Below, one piece after another: positions 46,822 to 57,772 of a stretch of DNA of 64,000 nt (position 1 is the stretch's first letter; the number at the start of each line of letters is the position of its first letter). The notes beneath the pieces were generated by a model. The model was given only the letters and a program-made list of their open reading frames with translations, was not told where the DNA came from and did no database searches. This DNA comes from Petrosia ficiformis. Its lineage: Eukaryota; Porifera; Demospongiae; Haplosclerida; Petrosiidae. The translations under genes were made by a program, and so were the position numbers. The stretch is from the NCBI GenBank assembly GCA_947044365.1, contig OX345638.1, positions 2,404,201 to 2,468,200 on the forward strand. The letters run 5' to 3'.

Positions 46822-47229
46822 GTCTCTGGAAATAATATACAAACAAAATTATTATTAAATTCTATGTAAATAAATGAACTATTGAACTTACCTAATATAG
46901 TAAATTTAATTGAAGTTAAGTTTATTAACTAATAACTATATGAGATTAATTAGTATTATTATTTCCTGTAAAAAGTTATTCAGTAAACAATTATGGTTAC
47001 ATATCGAAAAACAGATAGATACATAGGAACATGTATGTAGGAAGATATTTGTAGGTAGGGATGCTCCACAGGATTAATAATGTAGACACAATAAGCTGGA
47101 AAAAGATTTAGAAAGAGGTGCTCTGAGATTGAATGTTGGGCACTTTTGGGTCATCATTGATAAGATAGGTAACAAATTTCTGTAAAACAAAAAACTGACA
47201 TTAAAACAAATAATACATGTATTATACTA
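46822..47229. other. TRIM A2 5' flank, nothing else recognised
   Basis: AT-rich upstream region with a possible 5' non-coding exon of TRIM A2. No coding frame. Confidence 0.35.
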
Positions 47230-47429
47230 CTATACAGTCTGGTTAAAGTTTCCAAAATCATTTTTGATTTACTGAGACAAAGTCCTTTGCTATTTCAAGT
47301 AACTCACGTTTATCACTATGACCATAATGCAAAAATAGATTGTTTAGTCTGCAATTAGTCATGGTGCTACAAGGTATTTCTTGAACCTTCTCAAAGAAGA
47401 AAATGATCACTCTGCTGTTGCACTTGTTA
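47230..47429 (-). pseudogene. hAT transposase C-terminal relic, unit A
   Basis: Minus-strand sequence encodes VTSATAE, a stop, SFSSLRRFKKYL, a frameshift, then TMTNCRLNNLFLHYGHSDKR and LLEIAKDFVS. The TATAERSFS...L..LKTYL...M...RLN.L pattern is that of the hAT dimerisation domain. Broken by a TGA and at least one frameshift. The unit B copy is more intact. Confidence 0.7.
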
Positions 47430-48720
47430 CTGCAAATGTGAAAATGATTTAACAACATAAGAAAAGTAGGGATGCTGTAGCACACATAGCACTTCTGCTT
47501 CCTACCCCTTTGTACATAAATTATACTCGGATAAATAGATGCATAGAGATAGACTGTACCGATGATATAGCTAGATACAGACACAACACACAGACTAGAG
47601 GGTATACATGTACAATCCAATTCGTCTGCTTTCCATATAAATGTATAACTACATAACTATAATTTAGTACAATGCTTTTCATGTCTTGTCCTGGCTCAGA
47701 AAAGGTGTGTTAGTCTGTGTTTATATATGCAAGATGTGATTGAAAACGTTGATCATGATATGGCTCAAAAGCTACTGCATGCTCCATTGATGAAATTCAA
47801 AAAGATGTCATTGCTTCAGTGTATCAGTTAACAAGCAAGAATCATAAGCAACTACACATTACTTAGTTTGCACTAGATCTACATGTAATCTATCCCGCCA
47901 AAACAGTGCAAACAAAAAGTCAGTGCATACTCATTATAAGGCAGAGTAGCTTGAAAGTGATGTACGTGCAGTTCTATTGTGTCCAGCTGTTCTTGGTGGA
48001 TAGTATTTGCTCGTTCTACTGGTCATATCAGCATACAAGGTTGAGATATTAAGGCATGTATGTATAGAGTATATAGCTCTATTGTGTCTGTGCTAATTCT
48101 GTCTGAACAGAATTGCATGTTTAAAATTTCACTTTCTTTTTTATAGCACTATACCTCAGTCCTGTTTCCAGTTTTGGCTACCATTTGAATAGAGCCTCAG
48201 AAGTTGATCATAATGGAAAGTGTTGACTGCTCTACCTGTATGGAATTGAGGCTCAGAAGTGTTCTCAATGGACAGTGCTGGCTACTCTACTGGTAATGGC
48301 AGCTTACAAGGTAAGATATTAAAGCATATATGTTTTAACTGGACAAGTGCAACACACATGTGCCTGAAAAAACAATGTGTCTGTTGTGAAATATTCAGTT
48401 TAGCACTCACACGAAAGACGTGAGGTTGTAGCATGTTAATTAAGGGATTCATAACAAAGAAGATATGTATTGTAATTATGCATGTGGGTTCATTTTTGAA
48501 CATGGCCACTTTGTCCCCATGGCCCTACCCTCATACAACCTGTTCATAGTTTTTAAGAGATGATTCTCTTTGAACTAGTTTTCAAAATTAAATGAAGATA
48601 GTCTCCTGTTCCGTCAATGATTAAACTAATATTTACAGTATTGTGTGTTTTAGGAGTTAATACTGTTTGTTTTTGTATTGACAATTATATAAAGTAACAA
48701 TATCTGTAAAATCATGATAA
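47430..48720 (+). other. Exon-like modules, unit A
   Basis: Segments ending in CTACTGGT..T..CAGC.TACAAG directly before GTAAG or GTTGAG occur at about 47985-48041 and 48147-48310. In unit B the same modules appear three times. After the last one, a TTTTAG acceptor near 48654 precedes a short frame (GVNTVCFCIDNYIK). Stops interrupt the middle module in this copy. Coding status is doubtful, see 61200-63137. Confidence 0.3.
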
Positions 48721-50049
48721 CTATACAAAGTCACACTCTATTATTGGTAGTGGGTTTAGTGGATATAGTTTTTTGTGTTGTTCAATCAAACTCTTTTCCT
48801 GTGCTTTATAAGTATCCATTAGGAGTTTTAAATAACTTACCTTAACGTATTCAAGGGAGGGATGGAGGAAGATAGCCTGGAAGAATTGTTGTATTTGTTC
48901 TATCCAGTTAATAAATGAAGATAAGTTAACATCACCCACATACTGGTACTTTATCTGGAGTAGTTTGATGGTTGTGTGTAACTTTAACATATTAGTAACA
49001 AGAGGTAGTACCTGTTCATAAAACAATGATGCCAATTTCAGGTCATCATAACAGAAATTCTGATCTGGTCTGAAGTTCAGTTTGAGTTCAGTGAGGTGGT
49101 TCTTCTGTGAGATGACATTAAAGAAAGTTTTTATCTGTTCATTATTAGTGTCTGATAGTGGAATGAATATACTCAGCTCTTGTAGACTAGTGTTGTGTGA
49201 AAGACCAGTTATTAGGAAAATCAGGTATGTACTAGAAATAGTTGGATGATCAACATTTATCTTCAGATATTCTATTGTTTGGTTTAGTGTTAACATATTT
49301 TGTAGACTGGTACCCATACTATTAGTAATGTCATTATTCCCAGTCCACACACTTAGAGCACTAAGCGTAGTATTACTCTGTAGAATAGTAAAGAGTTCAT
49401 TAACACTCTCAGATGTGTCTAGTGGTAAGTCAAGTTGTTGTAGACTAGGATGAGCGTGAAATAAAAGATGTGGTTGATATGGATGGTGTAGTTTAACACA
49501 GTGTAGTCCTTTGATATGAGGAAGAAGTAATGTTGATAGTTTATAAGGCCACCGTAATTCAATATCCAGAGTAGTGAGTGGTATGTTCACCTCTACTATA
49601 TTCAGGGATGATGATAGGACATCATCATGTATATCCAGTTTAAGAGCTTGTAGTGTGCGGTTGTCTTTTAGTAAGTGTTCAATTGTTCCTTCAGACAGAG
49701 GAGAACTAGTACGATCAACTTCAAGTGAGAATGATGTTATTGTTTTATTTCCTGTTATTCCATTAATTAAACTAATGATAGTTTGACTGGCGATAGGATT
49801 GTCATTGAATATAAACTGAAGCTTCATTTCTAGAAGTGTAGAATTCATTGCTATACATGTCTCCAGTTCAGAATACTTGTCTGTATGTAATATGGAGTTT
49901 GTACTCTCATCTTTTGATAGCAAAACTTCTGTTACTAAGTGCAGTACTTTTATTAAAGGAAGGTTGAGTAATTGTAATATCACAAGACAAAGATCAACTG
50001 GAATATTATATAATCTACAATAGCACTCCTGAATATTGTGTAAGAATGA
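48721..50049 (-). pseudogene. LRR protein gene, N-terminally truncated at the duplication junction
   Basis: An open minus-strand frame of about 443 native codons ends at 48721. It holds repeating L..N.TL..L.L units (LLKDNRTLQALKLDIHDD, LQSNTTLSALSVWTG, LTLNQTIEYLKI, LSHNTSLQELSIFI, ISQKNHLTELKLNF), the ribonuclease-inhibitor-like LRR pattern. Going upstream, at 50049 the LRR gene stops and antisense ZBBX sequence begins. The frame stays open through it (SVSLLSF across the junction) up to a TGA near 50116, but no ATG lies in that extension. The 5' exons, any N-terminal domain and the promoter are lost, so this copy is probably dead. Its sister at 63166-64000 runs out of the window. In sponges such LRRs occur in NLR-type and Death-domain proteins, but no such domain is visible here. 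Confidence 0.75.
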
Positions 50050-52916
50050 AAGCAATGAGACAGATTCTGGTGGTGATAAACAGGTATTCAAAACACATAA
50101 GGTATGTCATTTACTAACATGTTGACTATATAAAGTTTAATGTGAATATTATTTGTAGCCCAAGAGATTAAAAATTCTAACTGGTAAAGAACAAGAGGAT
50201 GAAGGTATACATCTACTAATGATAATGTGATGTATAACTATGTGTGTGGTATTGTGTCCTCTCTTGGATTAGGGTGAGAGCCCTTCCTTAATGTTAAAGT
50301 CACAATCAATTGCATGCCCCTCAACTACATGTAAACATTTTATAGTCTCTCATCTTCTAGATTACCATCTTTGCATTTGAATTAGCCCCCGTCCCTTCCA
50401 AGTTCCTATATATACCTTTATTTCTTGAGCAATCAAGTTAGTATAATGAATGGTGTATTGACTCCAAAGGAGGAGAGGGCATACAACTCTGAAATGCCAA
50501 GATACAATCTCCTTATGAATGCAACATTTCCAAAGTCACACCCCTTTCTCATATACTGTACTATACTACTATTGTGTTAACTATTTTTAACCTTTCGAAT
50601 GAAACCTACACTGCCATTTGTATTACTGTCTGTATACATTAATTTAAAGTGAAGTATCTGTATTTAGTAGCATTGAAAAGGATTGGCTAGTGTACGTATA
50701 TTCATGAATCTTAAAGTTAGCTGCCTTACCATTCTAATTTTTTTCTCGTAGTTAGAATAAAGATGTGTGGTCAATGTGAACAATACAGAGCTTCTCTGGT
50801 AAGTCTAATCTCTAACTGCAATCTTTTATGTGATAATACGAACATGTATTATTAGGTATGTGTGGAGTGTACTGAGAATTACTGTACTGTGTGTTTCTCT
50901 AAGTTCCATCACAAGGGAGCCCTATCACATCATCATATCAGACCTCTGTCTAATGCTATAGTGAGTGAAAATATTACTTAGTACAATAAGTGTGTTTTAA
51001 TACTGACATTGAAATGTTTATATAGTACTTTGATAGATGCATGTATGAATTATGAAAGTGATATGCTGTACCACTGGCATAACTGAACCCGCTTTTGAGC
51101 ACTCTTTCCACCAGTGTAACAAAAAAAATAAAGTCACAAGCTGGGCCCAGCCATAAATTTCCCCTCAGTTTGATTTTTTTACTCTGAAAAACACTTCAGC
51201 TTCTGGGGGGGCTGTGGCCCCAAGATCCCCTGCTTCACGACTATCAGCTTTTGGCCCTGCCATCACTAATCACTCAGTTATGCCACTGTACTGTACATGT
51301 ATGTATGTTTATGGAATTTTAAAACAAGATTTTGGATGGGACTTAAGTAATTCAAGCTACATTTATAGCAGTGCTTGCTAGCTAATGATAGCTATACATG
51401 TACATCTATACACATACATGTAAGTGGCCTCATATTACTCCAATGGAAATGGATTGTTGTCACAATGATAGATAGACTTTCTTGTAAACTTAAGCAATGT
51501 ATATTCTTATTATAATGATATGCATGTATTATGTACATATGTATACCCCATTACATGTAGTTGTTGAGGTTACATGTTTTTCTATAGATAAAAGAATGCT
51601 CAAAACCAATATTAACCACTCCAAATGCTATTAATACTGCTAGTACTAGTACACAACAAACAGAAAACACCAGTGGTATATCACACTTAGGTGATAATGT
51701 GTCCAGTCAATCTGGAAAGGGTGGATTGTTATTAGATGGTACATATGATGAATCTGCCAGTTCTGAATCTTTTCAAGAAGCTCTAACAGCATGGAGAACG
51801 TCAAAAACACAACAAAATACAAATAAAGGTACATAATTATAATAATAACATACAGAATACACTATAATTAACAGGAGTTTGAAGTCACAGATTAGCAATG
51901 AAAATGTCACACTTGAGGATAAGGATGAGTATATAAATCCATCACCATCTAAATATAATCTATTCTATGGCAGTGAAGATATAGTCTATACCATATCTGA
52001 TAGTAACAATGATGACAGTACACATGTTCAACCATCCAACATGTTTAATGACTCTGTTGCTGGATGCAGTCATCCTCATTCTACTGTTGAAATACAAGAA
52101 ATAGGTTTATTAGATAGTGCACATGAGGAGTTTGATGTACCTGTTCCTGTAACTGTTAAAACTAGAGGACAAACAGTGAAGTCCAAACCAGTGAAGTTGT
52201 CGAATGGTGGTGATGTTGCTGTGGACAATAAGAGCAAGAAAGTGGTTAAGAGAAAAAAGAAAAACATCCCTAGTGGAAAGAAGTTAGAGAAGCTGGCTGT
52301 CCATTCCTCTTCATCAATAGATAAGTCGATTCACCACACATGGGAAGAATGCTCAAAACTAACCCCATCCACAAGAACACACAAAACACTTACTTCCTTC
52401 TTTCTAATGCATAAAACAGAAGTTGATGGTACAGAAGATGAGACATTGAGTCACACACCTCAACAACATCTCACATCAGATCATACACTACCCATTTCTG
52501 GATCAGTATGGCTCCCTATGAGTAGTATCCATGCAGAAATGGTAACCATGGAAATGAACGAGGATAAACCAACATTTGTTATCAGTCAGTCAGATCTTCC
52601 TCCTTGCTCAATGCCTTTACCTTCTTCATCTTCACATTCTTGTGATGAGTATCATGATACAGACAGTGAGGATAGTGATGATACAGTAATTCATGAAGAT
52701 GAGGAAGAAGAAGACAAGGAAAAAGAAGATGATTTGGCTTTGGAAGAACTGGCATGGGAGCTGATGTCAGTATGTACAAGTGAACCGAGAGGTGAAGATA
52801 AAGATGAAGAAGATGATAGGGTTTGGTCTCGTATGACACTGGAAGAGTTGGTTCATGATTTTGAAGAGTATCAAACTCAAATAAAAGAACAAGACGATTT
52901 AGAAAATGATATGTAA
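50050..52916 (+). pseudogene. 5'-truncated ZBBX-like copy, unit B
   Basis: Copies of exons 3 (partial, 50050-50101), 4 (50159-50204), 5 (from 50752), 6, 7 (51588-51828) and 8 (51872-52916) are present. Exons 1 and 2 and the promoter are missing. A 1264-bp deletion removed most of the last intron with its acceptor and the first 181 nt of exon 8, so exon 7 can no longer be spliced to exon 8. The remaining 345-codon frame of exon 8 is nearly unchanged, with few substitutions (for example EEEDD to DEEDD), which points to a recent duplication rather than selection. Confidence 0.88.
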
Positions 52917-53059
52917 CATTACATTATTAATTTTAGTGATTGAAAAGAAAAATATAAAGTTTTTATTATAATTATCATAAATTGAGTATAAGCAATGTTA
53001 ATTATGTAAATTATGTATGATAAAGTTTTGTAACAATTTTTATAATGTATCACACTCTG

Positions 53060-54190
53060 GGTGCTGGTACCATACTCACTAGTTGAAAGATTATCAGTGC
53101 TTTATTTACAAATCTATTATTGTTATGATCAGCCACCCTATACTGACCCATCAGGTGATATTGATATTCCGAATGGATTCTTAAATACTCCTATTAAATG
53201 TAAAACCTTCCACTAGATTCAAAGACAGACAGTGTTTGAATTGTAGTTCATTACTAGTGAATAGCCAGTTGAATCTATAGCTGTACCCTTTGGCTTTTGC
53301 AAGTGTGTTTGATTATGCTAACGTACAAACTGTCCACTAAGAGTAAATACCATTACCAAATTGGAGCCATATCCAATGACATGAACATTACCTGTTATAG
53401 ATCAAAGTATATGCTTTCTGGACCAGTGACATTTCTGTCCCCTGACACCTTCCCATCAATAATATGACAGAGAAAGAGAGAGCAAGGTCAGCATGGAATA
53501 CTACAATACTACTGTTATTTCTATCTGCTACATACATTATTCCTTCAGGACTAATTTTTAAATCCTATGGTCCATTAAACAGTTCTAAACCAGACCCTTC
53601 TATGACCTGTTGACTCACTTGATGGACTGGATGATCTTTGTGACTAATGCCACCACACTTGACACATACTGGAATAGTACACTGTTGAAAATATAAGTCA
53701 AGTGTCTGATCACTGTGATGTTGACATGTACGACACAGAAAAGAGGAGGAAGAATAGGATGAGGGAAGCATCTTGATACTTGAAGCCTCTCTCGATTCAT
53801 ATCCTCAGCTTCTTTAGGAGTGTATGAATTTAATAATTTGAGCTTCTGGCGTGCACCCCAGCATCCTTTACATAAAAGCTGATCACACTCTGTACAGTAA
53901 GCTATAGGAGAGTTCTCATCACATGAGGTGGAGATGAAGAGGTCACTTTTAATAGGACTGTGTCTTGCTTAGCAATCGAATGTTACTAGGGAGAGAGGTC
54001 ACACTTCCATCAGGTAGAGTAGTAGAGTGATTACGTGTGGGACATATGATAGAGGTTGTATTGTCAACATGTAGTTTAGTAATACATTGCACACAATAAG
54101 AATGGAGACAAGAAAGGATTAATGGATCCTACCACAATAATGACAAATACTAGATGATGTGGTGTTGGAAGTCATCACTCAATATCATCG
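53060..54190 (-). pseudogene. TRIM-NHL relic, unit B
   Basis: Counterpart of 39840-40965, with the same internal deletion joining the second B-box to NHL sequence. One B-box Cys is also changed (LYCQQ to LYFQQ). In the RING part (54030-54110) this copy keeps sequence slightly closer to the intact genes. Confidence 0.85.
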
Positions 54191-54746
54191 TAACCTGCTG
54201 TTGAATAAAATAATCACACCATCTGTGGGTACGAATTAAACATTGTAGTTACGTGATTATCAAATGTACATGGTTATGTATAATTAATATACATCATGCA
54301 GTGTTCTTTTCTCTAGAATGATGAATATATAGATGATATAAAGAAACAGTTACAAACAAGTCATAACACTGAGAAAACACTAACTTAAATGTTGTCTCCA
54401 TACTCTTGTATAGAGAGATACATTATCTGTACCTATTTATCAGTCATGAAAACACCTAGTGTATCCCCCTGATTATAAAGATCATTATTACTATTACACC
54501 TGGGTATTAAATCATGCTTTATTATTGTGCTATATATGTACAATGAAGAAACAATACACACTGTATAACGATGCTATGTACACTGAATAAACAATACACA
54601 CTCATAATTCTGTATAACCGTGCTATAGTACAATGAATGAACAATCATGACACACTCATGATTCTGAATGATGAGTACAACACTGGCTTTCTAAATCAAC
54701 AACATTAATAATAATAATAATAATAATAGTTTTTAGTAAGTAATTA

Positions 54747-56945
54747 TTAGTACATCACAAGTCTTTGATTTTTAATATCAGCTACCCATACTGATCCATC
54801 AGGTGATACTGCCACTCCAACTGGATAGTTAAATCCTCCTATTGAATGGATATGCCTTCCACTAGGATCAAAGATCGACAGTGAATTTGAACCTAAATTG
54901 ACTACTAATGAATAACCTGCTGAATCTATAGCTATACCAACCGGATATTGCATTTGTTTTTGGTCATACTTATATATAAACTGTCCACTAGCAGAAAACA
55001 CTTTGACTGAACTTGAACTACCATCAGTCACATGAACATTACCAGTTAAATCCAATGATATACCTGCTGGACCAATGAATCTTCCATGACCCGATACTTT
55101 CCCATCAATAATATGAGAGACTGTCCAGTCAGAATGGAATACCTGGATACGACTGTTATCTTTATCTACTACATACACTTTTCCTTCAGGACTAAGTTTT
55201 ATGTCCCAAGGTTCATTAAACTGTCCAACACCAGACCCTCTTTCTCCAAAAGTACCAAGAAACTCTCCTCCTGTTGTTAACTTATGAATCCTGTGTCCCT
55301 TACACTCAGCAACATAAACTACCTCTCCACTAATAAATATTCCACGCGGTGATTGAAATTGTAGCTCTCCACTTCCACCAGACCCAATGGTAGCTTTCTT
55401 TTTCCCATCAATGTCATACACATGTAAATAATGATCAGTACTAGTGACAAACATGTCACCACTGTCAGAGAAGGCAATACACACGGGTATAATTCCAGTA
55501 ATTGTTTGTACTGGATCTCTGAGTTTAGTATAATCACGTTGTGGGACCACACTCAGATCAAATGGACTACCCTGAATATCCTGACCATGTATAGTAATGG
55601 AGAGTTTATGCTCCCCTAATTGTTGAGGTGTGACAGAGACAAGATATGTACCATCACTATTATCTGTAACTTGACATTCTTTACTTGTTTTTCCAACAGG
55701 AGTGAGTCTACAAGACACCAATTCTCCTCCATGATCTACTACTACCTGTCCTCTGCTATCCCTGGAGATAACCTTCACTTTCATCTCTGCTCTCACAGCC
55801 AACCTATTACGATGCATTACAGCTGTACTGTTACTAGGAGAGGTATCAGATATACACCCAAACTCTGTTATCATACCAGCTAGTGTATCAGTATTCACTT
55901 CAATTGATATGTTGGGTGACTCACTGAGATCAAGAGATATCTCTGAGTACAGCTTTTGAAGGTCATTAGCTCTTTTGCGTAGTGTATGCGCAATAGAGAG
56001 TAATTCAACATCATTGTACTCACTAGTAGCAACGGAGGCAAGAGAGTGACATTGACCGAAGGAGTCAAAGAGACATTGAATACCTTCCAACTGGATAGAA
56101 AGTCGTACATCCTTGGCCATGGCTTCTTCACTAATTTTAGCTAACAAAGCTTCCTCACGTTGATGAAGAAGCTGTTGAAGTTTAGCAAATGCTTGTTGAA
56201 TGATAGAGTCAACTTCAATCTTACGAGCTTTGATCTTCTCCTTCATCTCTTCACCAGCTATCATGACGTTCTTGAGATTTTCCTGAGCTAACTGTAATTC
56301 TTCTAAACTCTGTTGTATCTCTTCCTTATTTTGTATGATCTGTTGACTTACCTGATGGACTGGATGATCTTTGTGACTGATACCACTACACTTAATACAT
56401 ACTGGAATAGTACACTGTTGACAATATAAGTCAAGTGTCTCATTATTGTGATATTGACATGTACAAGACAAGAAAGATGAGGAAGAGGATGAAGGAAGCA
56501 TCTTAATAAGTTTGTCTCGACTTGTCTTCTGAGCTTCTTTGAGAGTGAAGGAAGAATGTGAACGCAAAAATTTGAGTTTCTGGTGTGCACTCCAACATTC
56601 TTTACATAGAAGCTTATCACACTCTGTACAGTAAGCTATAGGAGAGTTCTCATCACACGAGTCACAAGGAGGTGGAGAAGAGGAGGTCACTTTAGATAGG
56701 ACTGTTTCTTGTTTAGTCTCTTCACTCAATCGAATGTTACGTGGGAGAGAGGTCGCACTTCCATCAGGTAGAGTAGTAGAGTGATTACATGTGGGACATA
56801 CGATAGAGGTTGTATCCTCAACATGTAGTTTAGTAATACATTGTACACAATAAGAATGGAGACAAGAAAGAATTCGTGGATCTTGATATGTATTACTACA
56901 ATACTGACACACACAAGATGATGTCACAGTGGTATTGGAAGTCAT
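54747..56945 (-). CDS. TRIM-NHL protein B1
   Basis: Intronless coding exon of 732 codons, sister of A1. RING (CQYCSNTYQDPRILSCLHSY), two B-boxes, coiled coil, filamin and NHL repeats are all intact, and the reading frame has no break. It differs from A1 at scattered residues throughout (for example GERGSGVGQFNEPWDIKLSP against GERGSAVGQFNGPWDIQISP), and has one more Ser in the Ser run before B-box 2. The retained frame suggests both copies may be functional. Confidence 0.9.
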   Translation of the reverse strand: MTSNTTVTSSCVCQYCSNTYQDPRILSCLHSYCVQCITKLHVEDTTSIVCPTCNHSTTLPDGSATSLPRNIRLSEETKQETVLSKVTSSSPPPCDSCDENSPIAYCTECDKLLCKECWSAHQKLKFLRSHSSFTLKEAQKTSRDKLIKMLPSSSSSSFLSCTCQYHNNETLDLYCQQCTIPVCIKCSGISHKDHPVHQVSQQIIQNKEEIQQSLEELQLAQENLKNVMIAGEEMKEKIKARKIEVDSIIQQAFAKLQQLLHQREEALLAKISEEAMAKDVRLSIQLEGIQCLFDSFGQCHSLASVATSEYNDVELLSIAHTLRKRANDLQKLYSEISLDLSESPNISIEVNTDTLAGMITEFGCISDTSPSNSTAVMHRNRLAVRAEMKVKVISRDSRGQVVVDHGGELVSCRLTPVGKTSKECQVTDNSDGTYLVSVTPQQLGEHKLSITIHGQDIQGSPFDLSVVPQRDYTKLRDPVQTITGIIPVCIAFSDSGDMFVTSTDHYLHVYDIDGKKKATIGSGGSGELQFQSPRGIFISGEVVYVAECKGHRIHKLTTGGEFLGTFGERGSGVGQFNEPWDIKLSPEGKVYVVDKDNSRIQVFHSDWTVSHIIDGKVSGHGRFIGPAGISLDLTGNVHVTDGSSSSVKVFSASGQFIYKYDQKQMQYPVGIAIDSAGYSLVVNLGSNSLSIFDPSGRHIHSIGGFNYPVGVAVSPDGSVWVADIKNQRLVMY

Positions 56946-57772
56946 CCTTCACTGCACATTCAACAGACAAAAGTATTATTAGACTTAAATGGGAGGTTCA
57001 GCAACCGTTAATTAACTATTAAGAACGTATATATGTAACTCTGTGGGCAGACTGTCTTATTAAAGGAACTGATGATGTAAATAATGATTGATAAGCTTTA
57101 TGAGAACAGTAGAATGTCTCAGTTTTGATCTTTTAGTGGTTTTTGGTTTCACTCAGTCTTTTGATGCTTGCTTGTTAACCAAAGTCACGTGTTGGTTCGT
57201 TTGCCATGTCACTGTTCAGTGATGTATATAGTATCATGGAAATGATAACTGATGTGTGGTCACGGTTAATGTTTCCATAGAAATATTATTATATAGTCTA
57301 CCTCTGCAAAAATAGGGCAACTTTAGAAGGTATGCAATAACACTCAACTGTACAACAGTACACGTGTCATGCACATGTACACAATGTCATACTAATGTAT
57401 CTTCACTGTTGTTGGTTTCATGGTGGTTTTCATTTTCTCAGAACAATGCGAAGATAAACTAACAGATTAAGATAACACAGAGAAAAAACAATAGCAATAA
57501 GTAGGATCAAGTAATAAGTGTTCTCACTATGCTTGTTTGGAGGGACCACTGATCTATCAGTCATAAAAACATCCAGTTTATCCACTTTGTGTTAAATTTG
57601 TGAAGATCAGTATTGGTAACATAAATATTAAAACATGCACTTTTTTATAATCATATAACCATGTTCTATACATTGAATCAATAAACTATTATACACTCAT
57701 AACTTAGCATGATCAATCCACAACAGTATAAATATAATAATAATAATAATTGTTACATAACTATGAGAATTG
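56946..57772. other. Spacer between TRIM-NHL copies, unit B
   Basis: Counterpart of 43743-44619 with small deletions. No gene recognised. Confidence 0.5.

Larger units (their letters stand above)
35561..50049. repeat. Tandem segmental duplication, unit A (about 14.49 kb)
   Basis: Sequence from 35561 (inside ZBBX exon 3) recurs from 50050 with a constant offset of 14489, later 13224 after a deletion in unit B. Coding parts look about 97-99% identical by eye. Unit A contains the 3' part of the ZBBX-like gene, a TRIM-NHL relic, two intact TRIM-NHL genes, a hAT transposase relic and a truncated LRR gene. Confidence 0.95.

Noticed and set aside
46822..46842. Met at 46842 as the start of TRIM A2
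   Set aside because: The seven extra residues lie across a TATTATTTCCAG acceptor just before the ATG pair used by the paralogues, so they are probably intronic.
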